The notes below the pieces were generated by a model. That model did no database searches and had not been told where the DNA came from. It saw nothing but the letters and a program-made list of their open reading frames with translations. Of a stretch of DNA of 64,000 nt, positions 18,906 to 27,349 are shown in pieces. Source of the DNA: an uncultured Pseudomonadales bacterium (lineage in GTDB: Bacteria; Pseudomonadota; Gammaproteobacteria; Pseudomonadales; Azotimanducaceae); the NCBI GenBank assembly GCA_951813295.1, contig CATOTI010000002.1:930001-994000 (forward strand), read 5' to 3'. The translations under genes and the position numbers were made by a program. Positions within the stretch are counted from its first letter, which is position 1; each line of letters begins with the position of its first letter.

Positions 18906-19438
18906 CTCAGATACTCATTGAGAGTCGGGTTGACGCGATCCTTTTCAGAAACGATCGGGGCTGCAATCGGCCATTCGATACCGATGGAATCATCGGCCCA
19001 ATGGATACCCGCTTCGTCGCCGGGCGCGTAGAAATCCGTGCATTTGTAAGAAAGGTCGGCCTCGTCGGAGAGCACACAGAAACCGTGTGCGTAACCCGCG
19101 GGAACGTAGAGCTGGTGGTGGGATCGGTCGTCGAGAACGACGCCGACGTATGTTCGAAACGTCGGCGATCTCGGGTCGATGTCCACCGCGACATCGAACA
19201 CCGCACCCCGCGTCACGCTCACAAGCTTACCTTGCGGATGCTCAACCTGAAAATGCAGGCCGCGTAAGACCCCGTGCCGGGAACGCGATCGATTGTCCTG
19301 AACGAAATCCTGATCGAGCGCCGGGTGTTTGCTGTAACGCCGCGCCTGGTAGGCCTCCAGCAGAAATCCACGTTCATCCGCAAAAACATCCGGCTTGACG
19401 ATCACGACCCCGGGCAGATCCGTTTCTTCGATTTCCAT
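18902..19438 (-). CDS. rfbC: dTDP-4-dehydrorhamnose 3,5-epimerase
   Basis: A 178-residue cupin-fold epimerase converting dTDP-4-dehydro-6-deoxyglucose to dTDP-4-dehydrorhamnose. Seen: FADERGFLLEAYQARRY, HGVLRGLHFQVEHPQGKLV with the catalytic histidine, GAVFDVAVDIDPRSPTF, and YVPAGYAHGFCVLSDEADLSY. It sits third in the rhamnose operon, 3 bases after rfbA and overlapping rfbD by 4 bases. Nothing unusual in length. Confidence 0.95.
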   Translation of the reverse strand: MEIEETDLPGVVIVKPDVFADERGFLLEAYQARRYSKHPALDQDFVQDNRSRSRHGVLRGLHFQVEHPQGKLVSVTRGAVFDVAVDIDPRSPTFRTYVGVVLDDRSHHQLYVPAGYAHGFCVLSDEADLSYKCTDFYAPGDEAGIHWADDSIGIEWPIAAPIVSEKDRVNPTLNEYLR

Positions 19439-19441
19439 CGT

Positions 19442-20338
19442 TCAGGCCCCCGAGTGTGGATCGAAGCGCGAATACGTCGGCAGGTCGCGCAGATAGTCGC
19501 CATAGGCACTCGGCAGGGCCGCCGCGAGTGCCAACAGATCGTCGTCGTCGATCCACTGCATCCGCCACGCCACCTCTTCCGGGCATGCGATCTTGAGACC
19601 CTGGCGGTGTTCGATCGTGCGGACGAATTCACTCGCTTCCAGCAACGCGTCGTGCGTTCCCGTATCAAGCCAAGCCATTCCGCGACCGAACGGTATGACG
19701 TTCAACGCGCCGCGATCGAGGTACTCACGGTTGACGTCCGTGATCTCCGTCTCGCCACGCGCTGAGGGTTTGATATCCCGGGCGATGTCGAGCACGCCGT
19801 TGTCGTAGATGTAGAGCCCCGTCACCGCTAGATTAGACTGTGGCTCGACAGGCTTCTCCACGAGGGACACCGCCATACCGTCGGCGTCCATCTCGACGAC
19901 GCCGAAACGAGACGGATCCTTCACCGGATATGCGAACACTGTCGCCCCAACATTGTTTGCGACCGCGTGTTGCGCCGTCTCCGACAGCGTGTGTCCGAAG
20001 AAGATGTTGTCGCCGAGGATCAAAACGACATCGTCCGACCCCACGAACTGCCGGCCGACCCTGAAGGCATCGGGGATCCCGCGCGGGGCGTCCTGGACGG
20101 CGAACTCGATCCGCATCCCCCAGCGCGAGCCATCACCGAGCAGTTCTTCGAGCCGCGGCGTGTCACGCGGCGTCGAAATAATGAGTACCTCACGAACGCC
20201 CGCCAACATCAGCGTCGTCAACGGGTAGTAGATCATCGGTTTGTCGTAGACGGGCAGGAGCTGCTTGGTGACGGAGATCGTCACCGGATGCAAGCGCGTC
20301 CCGTGCCCGCCCGCGAGCACGATCCCCTTGGTTGCCAC
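19442..20338 (-). CDS. rfbA: Glucose-1-phosphate thymidylyltransferase
   Basis: A 298-residue nucleotidyltransferase making dTDP-glucose from glucose-1-phosphate and dTTP, the entry step to dTDP-rhamnose. Seen: GIVLAGGHGTRLHPVT, SVTKQLLPVYDKPMIYYPL, LILGDNIFFG and RGMAWLDTGTHDALLEAS. It begins 3 bases after rfbB and ends 3 bases before rfbC. Length agrees with the RmlA family. Confidence 0.95.
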   Translation of the reverse strand: MATKGIVLAGGHGTRLHPVTISVTKQLLPVYDKPMIYYPLTTLMLAGVREVLIISTPRDTPRLEELLGDGSRWGMRIEFAVQDAPRGIPDAFRVGRQFVGSDDVVLILGDNIFFGHTLSETAQHAVANNVGATVFAYPVKDPSRFGVVEMDADGMAVSLVEKPVEPQSNLAVTGLYIYDNGVLDIARDIKPSARGETEITDVNREYLDRGALNVIPFGRGMAWLDTGTHDALLEASEFVRTIEHRQGLKIACPEEVAWRMQWIDDDDLLALAAALPSAYGDYLRDLPTYSRFDPHSGA

Positions 20339-20341
20339 CCG

Positions 20342-21370
20342 CTAGACCCGGCCGAGCCGTTGACCGCGATAGGTCTCCGACACGACCTCACACCATGCGG
20401 TGTTGTCGCGATACCACCGAACGGTAGCGTCGATACCTTGCTCGAAGCTGTGTGCCGGTTCCCAATCGAGTTCGCGTTGCACCTTCGTGGAGTCTACGGC
20501 ATAGCGACGGTCGTGGCCCGGACGGTCCTCGACGTATTCGATCAAGCCGAATAGCTCGCTCGGATCGACGTCGATATGCCCGGCCAGGCAATCGAGCACC
20601 GTCGCCACGAGATCCTTGTTCGCCTTCTCGCACATGCCACCGAAATTGTAGGACTCGCCCAGCCGGCCCCGCTCGAGAACACGCGCGAGACCTTGCACAT
20701 GGTCATCCACGTGCAGCCAGTCGCGGACCTGTAAACCATCGCCATAGATGCGCACAGGACGACCCGCCATAGCGTTCAGAATCGTGATCGGGATCAGCTT
20801 TTCCGGAAATTGATACGGGCCATAGTTGTTCGCGCAATTGGTCACCATCACCGGCAGCTGATACGTCTCGAACCAGGCACGGGCCAAATGATCCGCGCCC
20901 GCCTTGGAGGCTGAATAGGGTGAACGCGGCTGGTAGGGCGACGTTTCCGAGAAGAGTCCCGTATCACCCAACGCGCCGAACACTTCGTCGGTCGAAACGT
21001 GCACGAAGCGGAAATCCCGATTGGCGTCGGCGAGCTCGCGCGCGACCTCCAGTAGTTCGAACGTGCCCAGGATGTTCGTTTCGACGAACGTACGGGGGCC
21101 GTCGATCGAGCGATCGACGTGACTCTCGGCCGCGAGGTGGATGATCGCGTCGGGCCGGACATCGAGCGCGAGCTCCCGAATCGCCGCTCGATCACAGATG
21201 TCCATCTCGTAAAACGAGTAGTTGCTCAGATTGGCGATCGGCGCGAGGTTCTCGAGCCGGCCCGCGTAGGTCAGCTTGTCGACGTTGACCACCTCATCGC
21301 CCGTCGTCACGAAATGGCGTACGACGGCTGATCCAATGAATCCCGCCCCACCAGTCACCAGCAATTTCAT
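20342..21370 (-). CDS. rfbB: dTDP-glucose 4,6-dehydratase
   Basis: A 342-residue extended SDR that oxidises and dehydrates dTDP-glucose. Seen: VTGGAGFIGSAVVRHF, THE equivalent HVSTDEVFGALGD, the catalytic YSASKAGAD, and CANNYGPYQFPEKLIP. It is the first gene of the rhamnose operon. The 187 bases up to the divergent LLM oxidoreductase gene must hold promoters for both directions; I could not pick convincing hexamers there. Confidence 0.95.
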   Translation of the reverse strand: MKLLVTGGAGFIGSAVVRHFVTTGDEVVNVDKLTYAGRLENLAPIANLSNYSFYEMDICDRAAIRELALDVRPDAIIHLAAESHVDRSIDGPRTFVETNILGTFELLEVARELADANRDFRFVHVSTDEVFGALGDTGLFSETSPYQPRSPYSASKAGADHLARAWFETYQLPVMVTNCANNYGPYQFPEKLIPITILNAMAGRPVRIYGDGLQVRDWLHVDDHVQGLARVLERGRLGESYNFGGMCEKANKDLVATVLDCLAGHIDVDPSELFGLIEYVEDRPGHDRRYAVDSTKVQRELDWEPAHSFEQGIDATVRWYRDNTAWCEVVSETYRGQRLGRV

Positions 21371-21557
21371 CGCACTCGGCCTCGATCAAGACGGTCTCAT
21401 TCTATGGCACCCCGTGTAAAACCGCTCGTAGCCGCCTTCGAAACGCCCAATATCTGCTCATCGAGCAAAACCACGAGGACCTCCACGCCCACCCCTCCTC
21501 CGCGCGCCGACGACGACGGTCGTCTAGACTCTTTTTCGATCAAGGAGGGGCAAATCC

Positions 21558-22823
21558 ATGAAGTTCACCTGGTTTCACCTACAGGGTTATCGAGAACTCC
21601 CCAACGACTTCGAGAAAAAGCACGAGAGCGTGTGGGTCAACCCACCGACGGATGAACTTTGTGACCCACAAGCGGTGAGTCGCTTCCTCAACTGGAATCT
21701 CGACGAACTCGACTACGCTGCGAGCCTCGGGTACGACGGCGTCGGCACGAACGAGCACCATCAGAATGCTTACGGCTTTCCGGTCTCACCCAACCAGACG
21801 GGCTACTACCTCGCCAAGAGCACGGAAGACGTCGCCATCGTCATCCTCGGCAACACCCTGCCGCTCTACAACCCGCCGATACGGTGTGCCGAGGAATTCG
21901 CTTACATCGATTGCCTGAGCGGCGGGCGGCTCGTGGCCGGTATGCCCGTCGGGACGCCGATGGACGTTGCCCACTGTTACGGGACGACGCCGACTGAAGT
22001 CCGCCCGCGTTATTACGAAGCGCATGACCTCATCAAGCGCGCTTGGACGAGCAACGAGGAGTTCCACTACAACGGGCGATTCACCAAGCTCCGCCACGTC
22101 AACATCTGGCCGAAGCCCATCCAGAATCCGCATCCGCCGGTTTGGCTCGCGGGCGGCGGGTCGGTCGAAACGTGGGATTTTGCGGCCGAGAACGACTACC
22201 TCTACAGCTACCTGAGCTTCAACGGGCGCGCGGCGGCGAAACCGCTGATGGATGGTTTCTGGGAGGTCTCCGACAAGGCCGGGCGCGACGCCAACCCGTT
22301 TCGGGCCGGGTTCGCGCAGATCGTCATGGTCGGCGAAACGGATGAGGAAGCCGAGCGCCTCTATCTCGAACACGCCCGATATTTCTATGCGAAATCGCTC
22401 CATGTCGCGCCGCAGTTCGCCATGGTGCCGGGTTACTCGACGCAGAAATCGATGAAGAGCTCAGTTCAGCGAGCGGCGAGCAGCGGCGTGAACCCCTTCG
22501 CCGGTGTCGAAGGGATGAAGAAGGTGACCTGGAGCCACCTCGTCGATGAGTCGAAGAAGGTGATCGGCGGGAGCCCAGCGACCGTGGTCGATCAAATCCG
22601 CGAACTCGCAACCGATCTCAACGTCGGCCACGTCGTCCTCTTGATGCAGCTCGGGTCGATGGATCACGAGCTGACGAAGTACAACACGCGGCTCTTCGCG
22701 GAGAAGGTGTTACCGCACGTGCGAGATCTATTCGAAGACGAGTGGGATGATCATTGGTGGCCGCAGCACGCCAGGCGACCGGCGCTGTCCGCCAACGCCG
22801 ATCAGCCCAAGAAAGTAGCGTGA
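21558..22823 (+). CDS. LLM class flavin-dependent oxidoreductase
   Basis: A 421-residue luciferase-like monooxygenase-fold protein using FMNH2 or F420. Seen: the N-terminal TIM-barrel strand MKFTWFHLQGYRELP, GYDGVGTNEHHQNAYG, ILGNTLPLYNPPIRCAEEFA, LSGGRLVAGMPVGTP and a C-terminal ATVVDQIREL block. AAGGAGGGG at 21541-21549 is a strong ribosome binding site for ATG 21558. The stop overlaps a possible GTG start of the hydrolase gene by 4 bases, so the two probably act in one pathway, for example oxidation then hydrolysis of an organic substrate. Confidence 0.88.
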   Translation: MKFTWFHLQGYRELPNDFEKKHESVWVNPPTDELCDPQAVSRFLNWNLDELDYAASLGYDGVGTNEHHQNAYGFPVSPNQTGYYLAKSTEDVAIVILGNTLPLYNPPIRCAEEFAYIDCLSGGRLVAGMPVGTPMDVAHCYGTTPTEVRPRYYEAHDLIKRAWTSNEEFHYNGRFTKLRHVNIWPKPIQNPHPPVWLAGGGSVETWDFAAENDYLYSYLSFNGRAAAKPLMDGFWEVSDKAGRDANPFRAGFAQIVMVGETDEEAERLYLEHARYFYAKSLHVAPQFAMVPGYSTQKSMKSSVQRAASSGVNPFAGVEGMKKVTWSHLVDESKKVIGGSPATVVDQIRELATDLNVGHVVLLMQLGSMDHELTKYNTRLFAEKVLPHVRDLFEDEWDDHWWPQHARRPALSANADQPKKVA

Positions 22824-22843
22824 CCGCGGAAGGAACATCAGTA

Positions 22844-23623
22844 GTGGAAACAGTGGAGCTGGCGCTCGCAAACGGACTGACCGTGGATGTGCAGCGCGCG
22901 GGAGCAGGATCTCCTGTCGTGTTCCTGCACGGACGTTTAGGGCGTTATTGGGGCGAATTTCTCGAAGGTCTCTCACAGTCGTTCGACGTGATTGCCCCGC
23001 TTCACCCCGGCGTGAAGGACGAGGCCGATCTCACGGTGTTCGACTCGATTCACGACCTCGTCCTCTTCTATGACGATCTTTTCAAGGCGCTCGGCGTGGA
23101 CCAACCGACATTGGTAGGTCACGGGTTCGGCGGGATGGTGGCGGCCGAGTACACCGCACACTTCCCCGGCAGCGTCGAGAAACTGGTGCTTCTCGACTCG
23201 CTGGGTCTCTGGCGCGACGAGACGCCCGTGGCCGACATCGATACCGTTCCACCTGGACGTGTACCCACCGTGATGTTCGCTGATCCTGCGCAGGACAACG
23301 TGCAAGCCATGCTCGCGGTCCCGGAAGATTCTGCCGGGCAGGCGGCGACGATGTTGGAGCGCATGGCGACCGTCGCCGCGACCAACCATTTCATCTGGCC
23401 GATTCCCGATCGAAATCTGGAGCGTCGTTTACATCGCTTGGAAAACCCGACTTTGTTGGTGTGGGGCGAGCAGGACGCTTACGTTCCATCGTCCTACGCT
23501 AAACTCTTCGAGCAAAGGCTCAAGAATGTTGACACCGTCACCCTCGAAAGCGCTGGCCACCATCCGCATATCGAGTCGCCCGATGAAGCGTTGGCGGCGG
23601 TGGGAGGGTTCCTCGCCGGCTAA
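22844..23623 (+). CDS. Alpha/beta hydrolase
   Basis: A 259-residue alpha/beta-hydrolase. Oxyanion-hole segment VVFLHGRLGRYWGEF, nucleophile elbow LVGHGFGGMVAAEY where the usual serine is glycine (GHGFGG), acid in VWGEQDAYVPS and histidine in LESAGHHPHIESP. The glycine at the nucleophile position is notable and could mean lost or altered catalysis. GTG 22844 is chosen for GGAAGGA 9 bases upstream; GTG 22820, overlapping the LLM stop, is the alternative. Confidence 0.82.
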   Translation: METVELALANGLTVDVQRAGAGSPVVFLHGRLGRYWGEFLEGLSQSFDVIAPLHPGVKDEADLTVFDSIHDLVLFYDDLFKALGVDQPTLVGHGFGGMVAAEYTAHFPGSVEKLVLLDSLGLWRDETPVADIDTVPPGRVPTVMFADPAQDNVQAMLAVPEDSAGQAATMLERMATVAATNHFIWPIPDRNLERRLHRLENPTLLVWGEQDAYVPSSYAKLFEQRLKNVDTVTLESAGHHPHIESPDEALAAVGGFLAG

Positions 23624-23641
23624 TTCAGATGTCGTCAGAAG

Positions 23642-25039
23642 CTAGGTCGGAAGCCGTCCATAATCGTCCTCGAACCGCACGATATCGGCTTCATCGAGAA
23701 GATCGCCCAGCTGCACCTCGATCATGACGAGCGGATCGGGCGTTTCGTTCGCGAGTCGATGACGCTCCTCACGGCCGATCGTCGTCGACTCGTTGGCGCC
23801 GAGCCGGAAGGCGCGTTCGCCTTTCGTGACGCTCGCGGTCCCGCGCAGCACGATCCAGTGCTCGGCTCGATGGGCATGCTGCTGGAGCGATAGCGCACTC
23901 ATCGGATTCACTTCGATCACTTTCACGAGAAAACCCGCGCCGTGCGCAACGGGGCGATAGCAACCCCAGGGCCGAATCACCGGCGTCGCGTCAAAATCGA
24001 TCGGTAGACGCTCGGCGATTCGACGCACGTCCTGTTCACGATCACGCGCCGCCACGAGAACGCCGCCCGCCGTCGCCGCAACCAACAGGTCCTCGACGCC
24101 GAGCAGACCGACACGAATGGCTTCGGCATAGACGAGCGAACGACGGCTATCGATCGCGACCGCATCGCCGTGGATCACATTGCCGTCGCCATCCCGCCCC
24201 GCGGCATCACCAACGGCGTTCCAGGTACCGACATCGGACCAACTCGAGCCATAACGCGCGACGAATACGTCATCGGCTTGCTCCATGACGGCGTAATCGA
24301 TCGAGTTACTCGCCGCATCCAGGAACCGATCGCCCAGAAGAAAGAAGTCTCGTTCCGCCGCGCCATGACGGACGGAATCGAGCACAGCCGCGGACGACGC
24401 CGGATCTCGAGCTTCCCAAACGGCAAGCATCGCGTGGGGCGAAAACAGAAACATGCCGCTGTTCCACAGAAACCGCTTATCGGCCACATAGCGCTCCGCT
24501 GTCTCGAGATCCGGCTTTTCGACAAACCGGGCGACAGGTGAATACGCAACGGGTTGCTCCTGCTCGACGTATCCGTAGCCGGTGGCCGCGAACCGCGGTG
24601 GGACACCAAACGTCACGAGATGTGTGGACGCCGCGTTTTCCCGGGCGATCGCGACACCCTCCAGAAAGTCGTCAAGCCCGACATGCTGGTCCGAGGGCAC
24701 GATCAACAAATGGCCGTCGAAGCCTTCCTCGAGCGCGAGATAAGCCGCCGCCGCAATCGCCGCGACGGTGCCGCGCACATCAGGCTCCAGGATGATCCTG
24801 CCGATCGCGAGATCCGCGGTCCGAGCTTTTTCGGCGACCGCAAAGCGATAATCGTCTCCGGCGAGGATCCAAGGCGCGCGGACGTCTCCCGGCAACCGCG
24901 CGATGCGTGCCAAGGTCTCTTCGAGCAACGACTGCTCGCCGAGGAGCGGCTGCAACGCTTTGGGACGGTGCGCACTCGCCCACGGCCAGAGTCGTGTGCC
25001 CGATCCGCCGGCGAGGACGACGGGCAGAAGCGCCGCCAT
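23642..25039 (-). CDS. manC: Mannose-1-phosphate guanylyltransferase / mannose-6-phosphate isomerase
   Basis: A 465-residue bifunctional enzyme of the ManC/AlgA/XanB type. The N-terminal half is the GDP-mannose pyrophosphorylase (VVLAGGSGTRLWPWA, VEKPDLETAERYV). The C-terminal cupin (RPWGCYRPVAHGAGFLVK, LQQHAHRAEHW) is the type II phosphomannose isomerase. Together they convert fructose-6-phosphate towards GDP-mannose, given a phosphomannomutase that is not in the window. The gene diverges from a GT4 gene by 91 bases, which fits use of GDP-mannose by that neighbour. Confidence 0.93.
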   Translation of the reverse strand: MAALLPVVLAGGSGTRLWPWASAHRPKALQPLLGEQSLLEETLARIARLPGDVRAPWILAGDDYRFAVAEKARTADLAIGRIILEPDVRGTVAAIAAAAYLALEEGFDGHLLIVPSDQHVGLDDFLEGVAIARENAASTHLVTFGVPPRFAATGYGYVEQEQPVAYSPVARFVEKPDLETAERYVADKRFLWNSGMFLFSPHAMLAVWEARDPASSAAVLDSVRHGAAERDFFLLGDRFLDAASNSIDYAVMEQADDVFVARYGSSWSDVGTWNAVGDAAGRDGDGNVIHGDAVAIDSRRSLVYAEAIRVGLLGVEDLLVAATAGGVLVAARDREQDVRRIAERLPIDFDATPVIRPWGCYRPVAHGAGFLVKVIEVNPMSALSLQQHAHRAEHWIVLRGTASVTKGERAFRLGANESTTIGREERHRLANETPDPLVMIEVQLGDLLDEADIVRFEDDYGRLPT

Positions 25040-25130
25040 ACTTTGTCCTTCGACCCAAACCCCGCATTCTAGGCGCTAGAACCGCGCGATATGCGCATAC
25101 ACTGATCACTTGCGTCCGCCGGCCACATCG

Positions 25131-26261
25131 ATGCGCGTTCTCCAGGTCTATCGCACCTACTTTCCCGACACCCAGGGCGGGTTGGAGGAAGTGATTCGCC
25201 AGATCTGTCGCAACACAGGTCGCGCCGTCAACGTCGACGATCCCGTGAAGAATCGTGTCATGTGCCTGACACGGACGTCGGAAACGGGCGCCATGCGCCG
25301 CCCGGAAGCGGCCGTCGTGCGCGTCAAGCAACACGCCGAGATCGCCTCCTGCGGCCTTTCGGCATGCGGATTCCGCGCGTTCGAGCGACAACTCGAGTGG
25401 GCGGACATCGTGCACTACCATCATCCGTGGCCTTTCGCCGACATGCTGCATATTGCCGGTCGCGTCACGCAGCCGACCGTCGTCACATACCACTCGGACA
25501 TCGTGCGGCAACGGTTTCTCGGACGCTTGTACGCGCCGCTCATGCACCGGTTCTTGTCGCGCGTCGACCGTATCGTCTGTACGTCGCCGAACTATCTCGC
25601 TTCCTCCAAGGTCCTCGCGCACCACACCGACCGAACCGACGTCATTCCCATTGGCATCGACCCCGCGGCGTATCCCGAGGCCTCGTCATCGACACGCGCG
25701 GCTGTGCACGAAGCGTTCGGCGAAGGATTCATGCTTTTCGTCGGCGTGCTGCGCTACTACAAGGGCCTGCACGTCCTGCTCGAGGCTCTCAAGGGTGCCG
25801 GCGTTCGCTGTGTCATCGCGGGCCAGGGCCCGGAGGAAAAGAACCTCAAATCACAGGCGGCACGCCTCGGCCTCGATAATCTGGTCTTCGCCGGACGCGT
25901 CGACGATGAAACGAAGGTTGCCTTGATCGACGCGGCGGCGGCTTTCGTCTTACCGTCGTACTTGCGTTCGGAGGCGTTCGGCGTCGTGCTGCTCGAAGCC
26001 GCGATGCGCGGCAAACCGCTCATCAGCACCGATGCGGGCACCGGCACGAGTTATGTCAACGTTGATGGTGAGACGGGCGTCGTCGTTCCGCCCGATGACG
26101 CCGACGCACTGCGCAGCGCCATGCAGCAACTGACCGACGCGCGAGCGCAAAAAGAACTCGGCAAGAACGCCAAAGCCCGCTTCGAGCGCGAGTTCACCGG
26201 CGAAGCAATGGGGCGCAGGTATCGGCTCCTCTACGAGGAGTTGCTCGGGGCGCGCGCTTGA
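25131..26261 (+). CDS. Glycosyltransferase family 4 (mannosyltransferase-like)
   Basis: A 376-residue GT-B enzyme of family GT4. Seen: N-terminal MRVLQVYRTYFPDTQGGLEE, CTSPNYLASS, the start of the donor half at FVGVLRYYKGLHVLLEAL, and the E-x7-E motif in RSEAFGVVLLEAAMRGKPLI. ATG 25131 gives the canonical N-terminus; a longer in-frame start at 25110 adds only 7 residues. Its stop overlaps the next glycosyltransferase by 4 bases (TTGA). Proximity to manC suggests a GDP-mannose donor, but this is inference. Confidence 0.9.
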   Translation: MRVLQVYRTYFPDTQGGLEEVIRQICRNTGRAVNVDDPVKNRVMCLTRTSETGAMRRPEAAVVRVKQHAEIASCGLSACGFRAFERQLEWADIVHYHHPWPFADMLHIAGRVTQPTVVTYHSDIVRQRFLGRLYAPLMHRFLSRVDRIVCTSPNYLASSKVLAHHTDRTDVIPIGIDPAAYPEASSSTRAAVHEAFGEGFMLFVGVLRYYKGLHVLLEALKGAGVRCVIAGQGPEEKNLKSQAARLGLDNLVFAGRVDDETKVALIDAAAAFVLPSYLRSEAFGVVLLEAAMRGKPLISTDAGTGTSYVNVDGETGVVVPPDDADALRSAMQQLTDARAQKELGKNAKARFEREFTGEAMGRRYRLLYEELLGARA

Positions 26262-27349
26262 GAATCGCCTTCGACGCGCGGCCGCTCAACCATCCGTATA
26301 CCGGGATCGGCGTCTACACACGCCAGCTTGTGACGCGGCTCGCCCGTCACCACGATCTCATCGCCTACCTCGATCGCCCGCTCGATGTCGAACCGATCGA
26401 AAACGTCACCTATCGGACGGCGCATGTGCCATCCGTGTTCCGCCCAATCGCCGTTCATGTGGTATTTGCTTTCTGGGCGCATCGCGACGAGATCGACGTT
26501 TTCTGGAGCCCGCGCCACCACCTGCCGCTTTTCCTGAACGATCTACCGACAGTCGTCACGGTGCACGACATGGTCTGGAGTGTCGCACCCGACACCATGC
26601 GCCCAGCGAACCGCTGGCTCGAAGCGCTCCTCATGCCAATCGCGCTCCGCCGCGCAACCGAAGTAATCGCCGTCTCGAAAGACACGGCCGATCGCACGTC
26701 GGATTTTCGTGCGCGGCCACCCCGCGTCATCCACGAATCCGCCAACACCGCGCCCGGTGCCGTACCGTATCCGGCCAAGCGGCCCTACTTCCTCTTCGTC
26801 GGGACCCGGGAACCGCGCAAAAACCTCCCGCGGGTGATCGCGGCGTTTCGAAAAGCCAACGTCAACGCCGACCTGATCCTGGTCGGCGGCGCGGGCTGGG
26901 GAGACGACCCCTTATCGGATCACCACCCCGATGGCGCGGACAGGCACATCATTGACCTCGGCGCGGTCGACGACGCGACCGTCGCGTCGCTCTACGCGGG
27001 TTGTGTCGCGGTGGTGCTGCCGTCGATCTACGAAGGATTCGGCTTGCCGTTGGTCGAGGGCTTGAGTTATGGCAAACCGCTCATCACGTCGAACCGCGGC
27101 TCCATGCCCGAAATCGCCGGCGAAGCCGCGGTTTACGTCGATCCGCTCGACGTCGATTCGATTCGGGCGGCATTTGAGGCCATCTCCCTCGATCAGGACC
27201 TCGCTTCACGACTGAGCGTCGCCGCCAGCGCGCGAACCCACGAATTCAGTTGGGATCGGGCGGCCGCCGAGACGGACGCCCTCATGGTTCGTGCCGCGGG
27301 ACGAGCCGCCGAGCAAGCTCAGGGCGACGCGTTGCGCCAGCGTTCGTAA
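26258..27349 (+). CDS. Glycosyltransferase family 4
   Basis: A 363-residue GT4 enzyme: FDARPLNHPYTGIGVYTRQL at the N-terminus, VTVHDMVWSVAPDTM, donor half starting FVGTREPRKNLPRVIAAF, and PSIYEGFGLPLVEGLSYGKP with the E-x7-E pattern. It starts at a TTG inside TTGA overlapping the previous gene's stop, so the pair is coupled. Its 3' end overlaps the convergent permease-peptidase gene by 31 bases, an unusually long tail-to-tail overlap. AGGAG lies 18 bases upstream, probably too far for a classic site. Confidence 0.9.
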   Translation: MRIAFDARPLNHPYTGIGVYTRQLVTRLARHHDLIAYLDRPLDVEPIENVTYRTAHVPSVFRPIAVHVVFAFWAHRDEIDVFWSPRHHLPLFLNDLPTVVTVHDMVWSVAPDTMRPANRWLEALLMPIALRRATEVIAVSKDTADRTSDFRARPPRVIHESANTAPGAVPYPAKRPYFLFVGTREPRKNLPRVIAAFRKANVNADLILVGGAGWGDDPLSDHHPDGADRHIIDLGAVDDATVASLYAGCVAVVLPSIYEGFGLPLVEGLSYGKPLITSNRGSMPEIAGEAAVYVDPLDVDSIRAAFEAISLDQDLASRLSVAASARTHEFSWDRAAAETDALMVRAAGRAAEQAQGDALRQRS

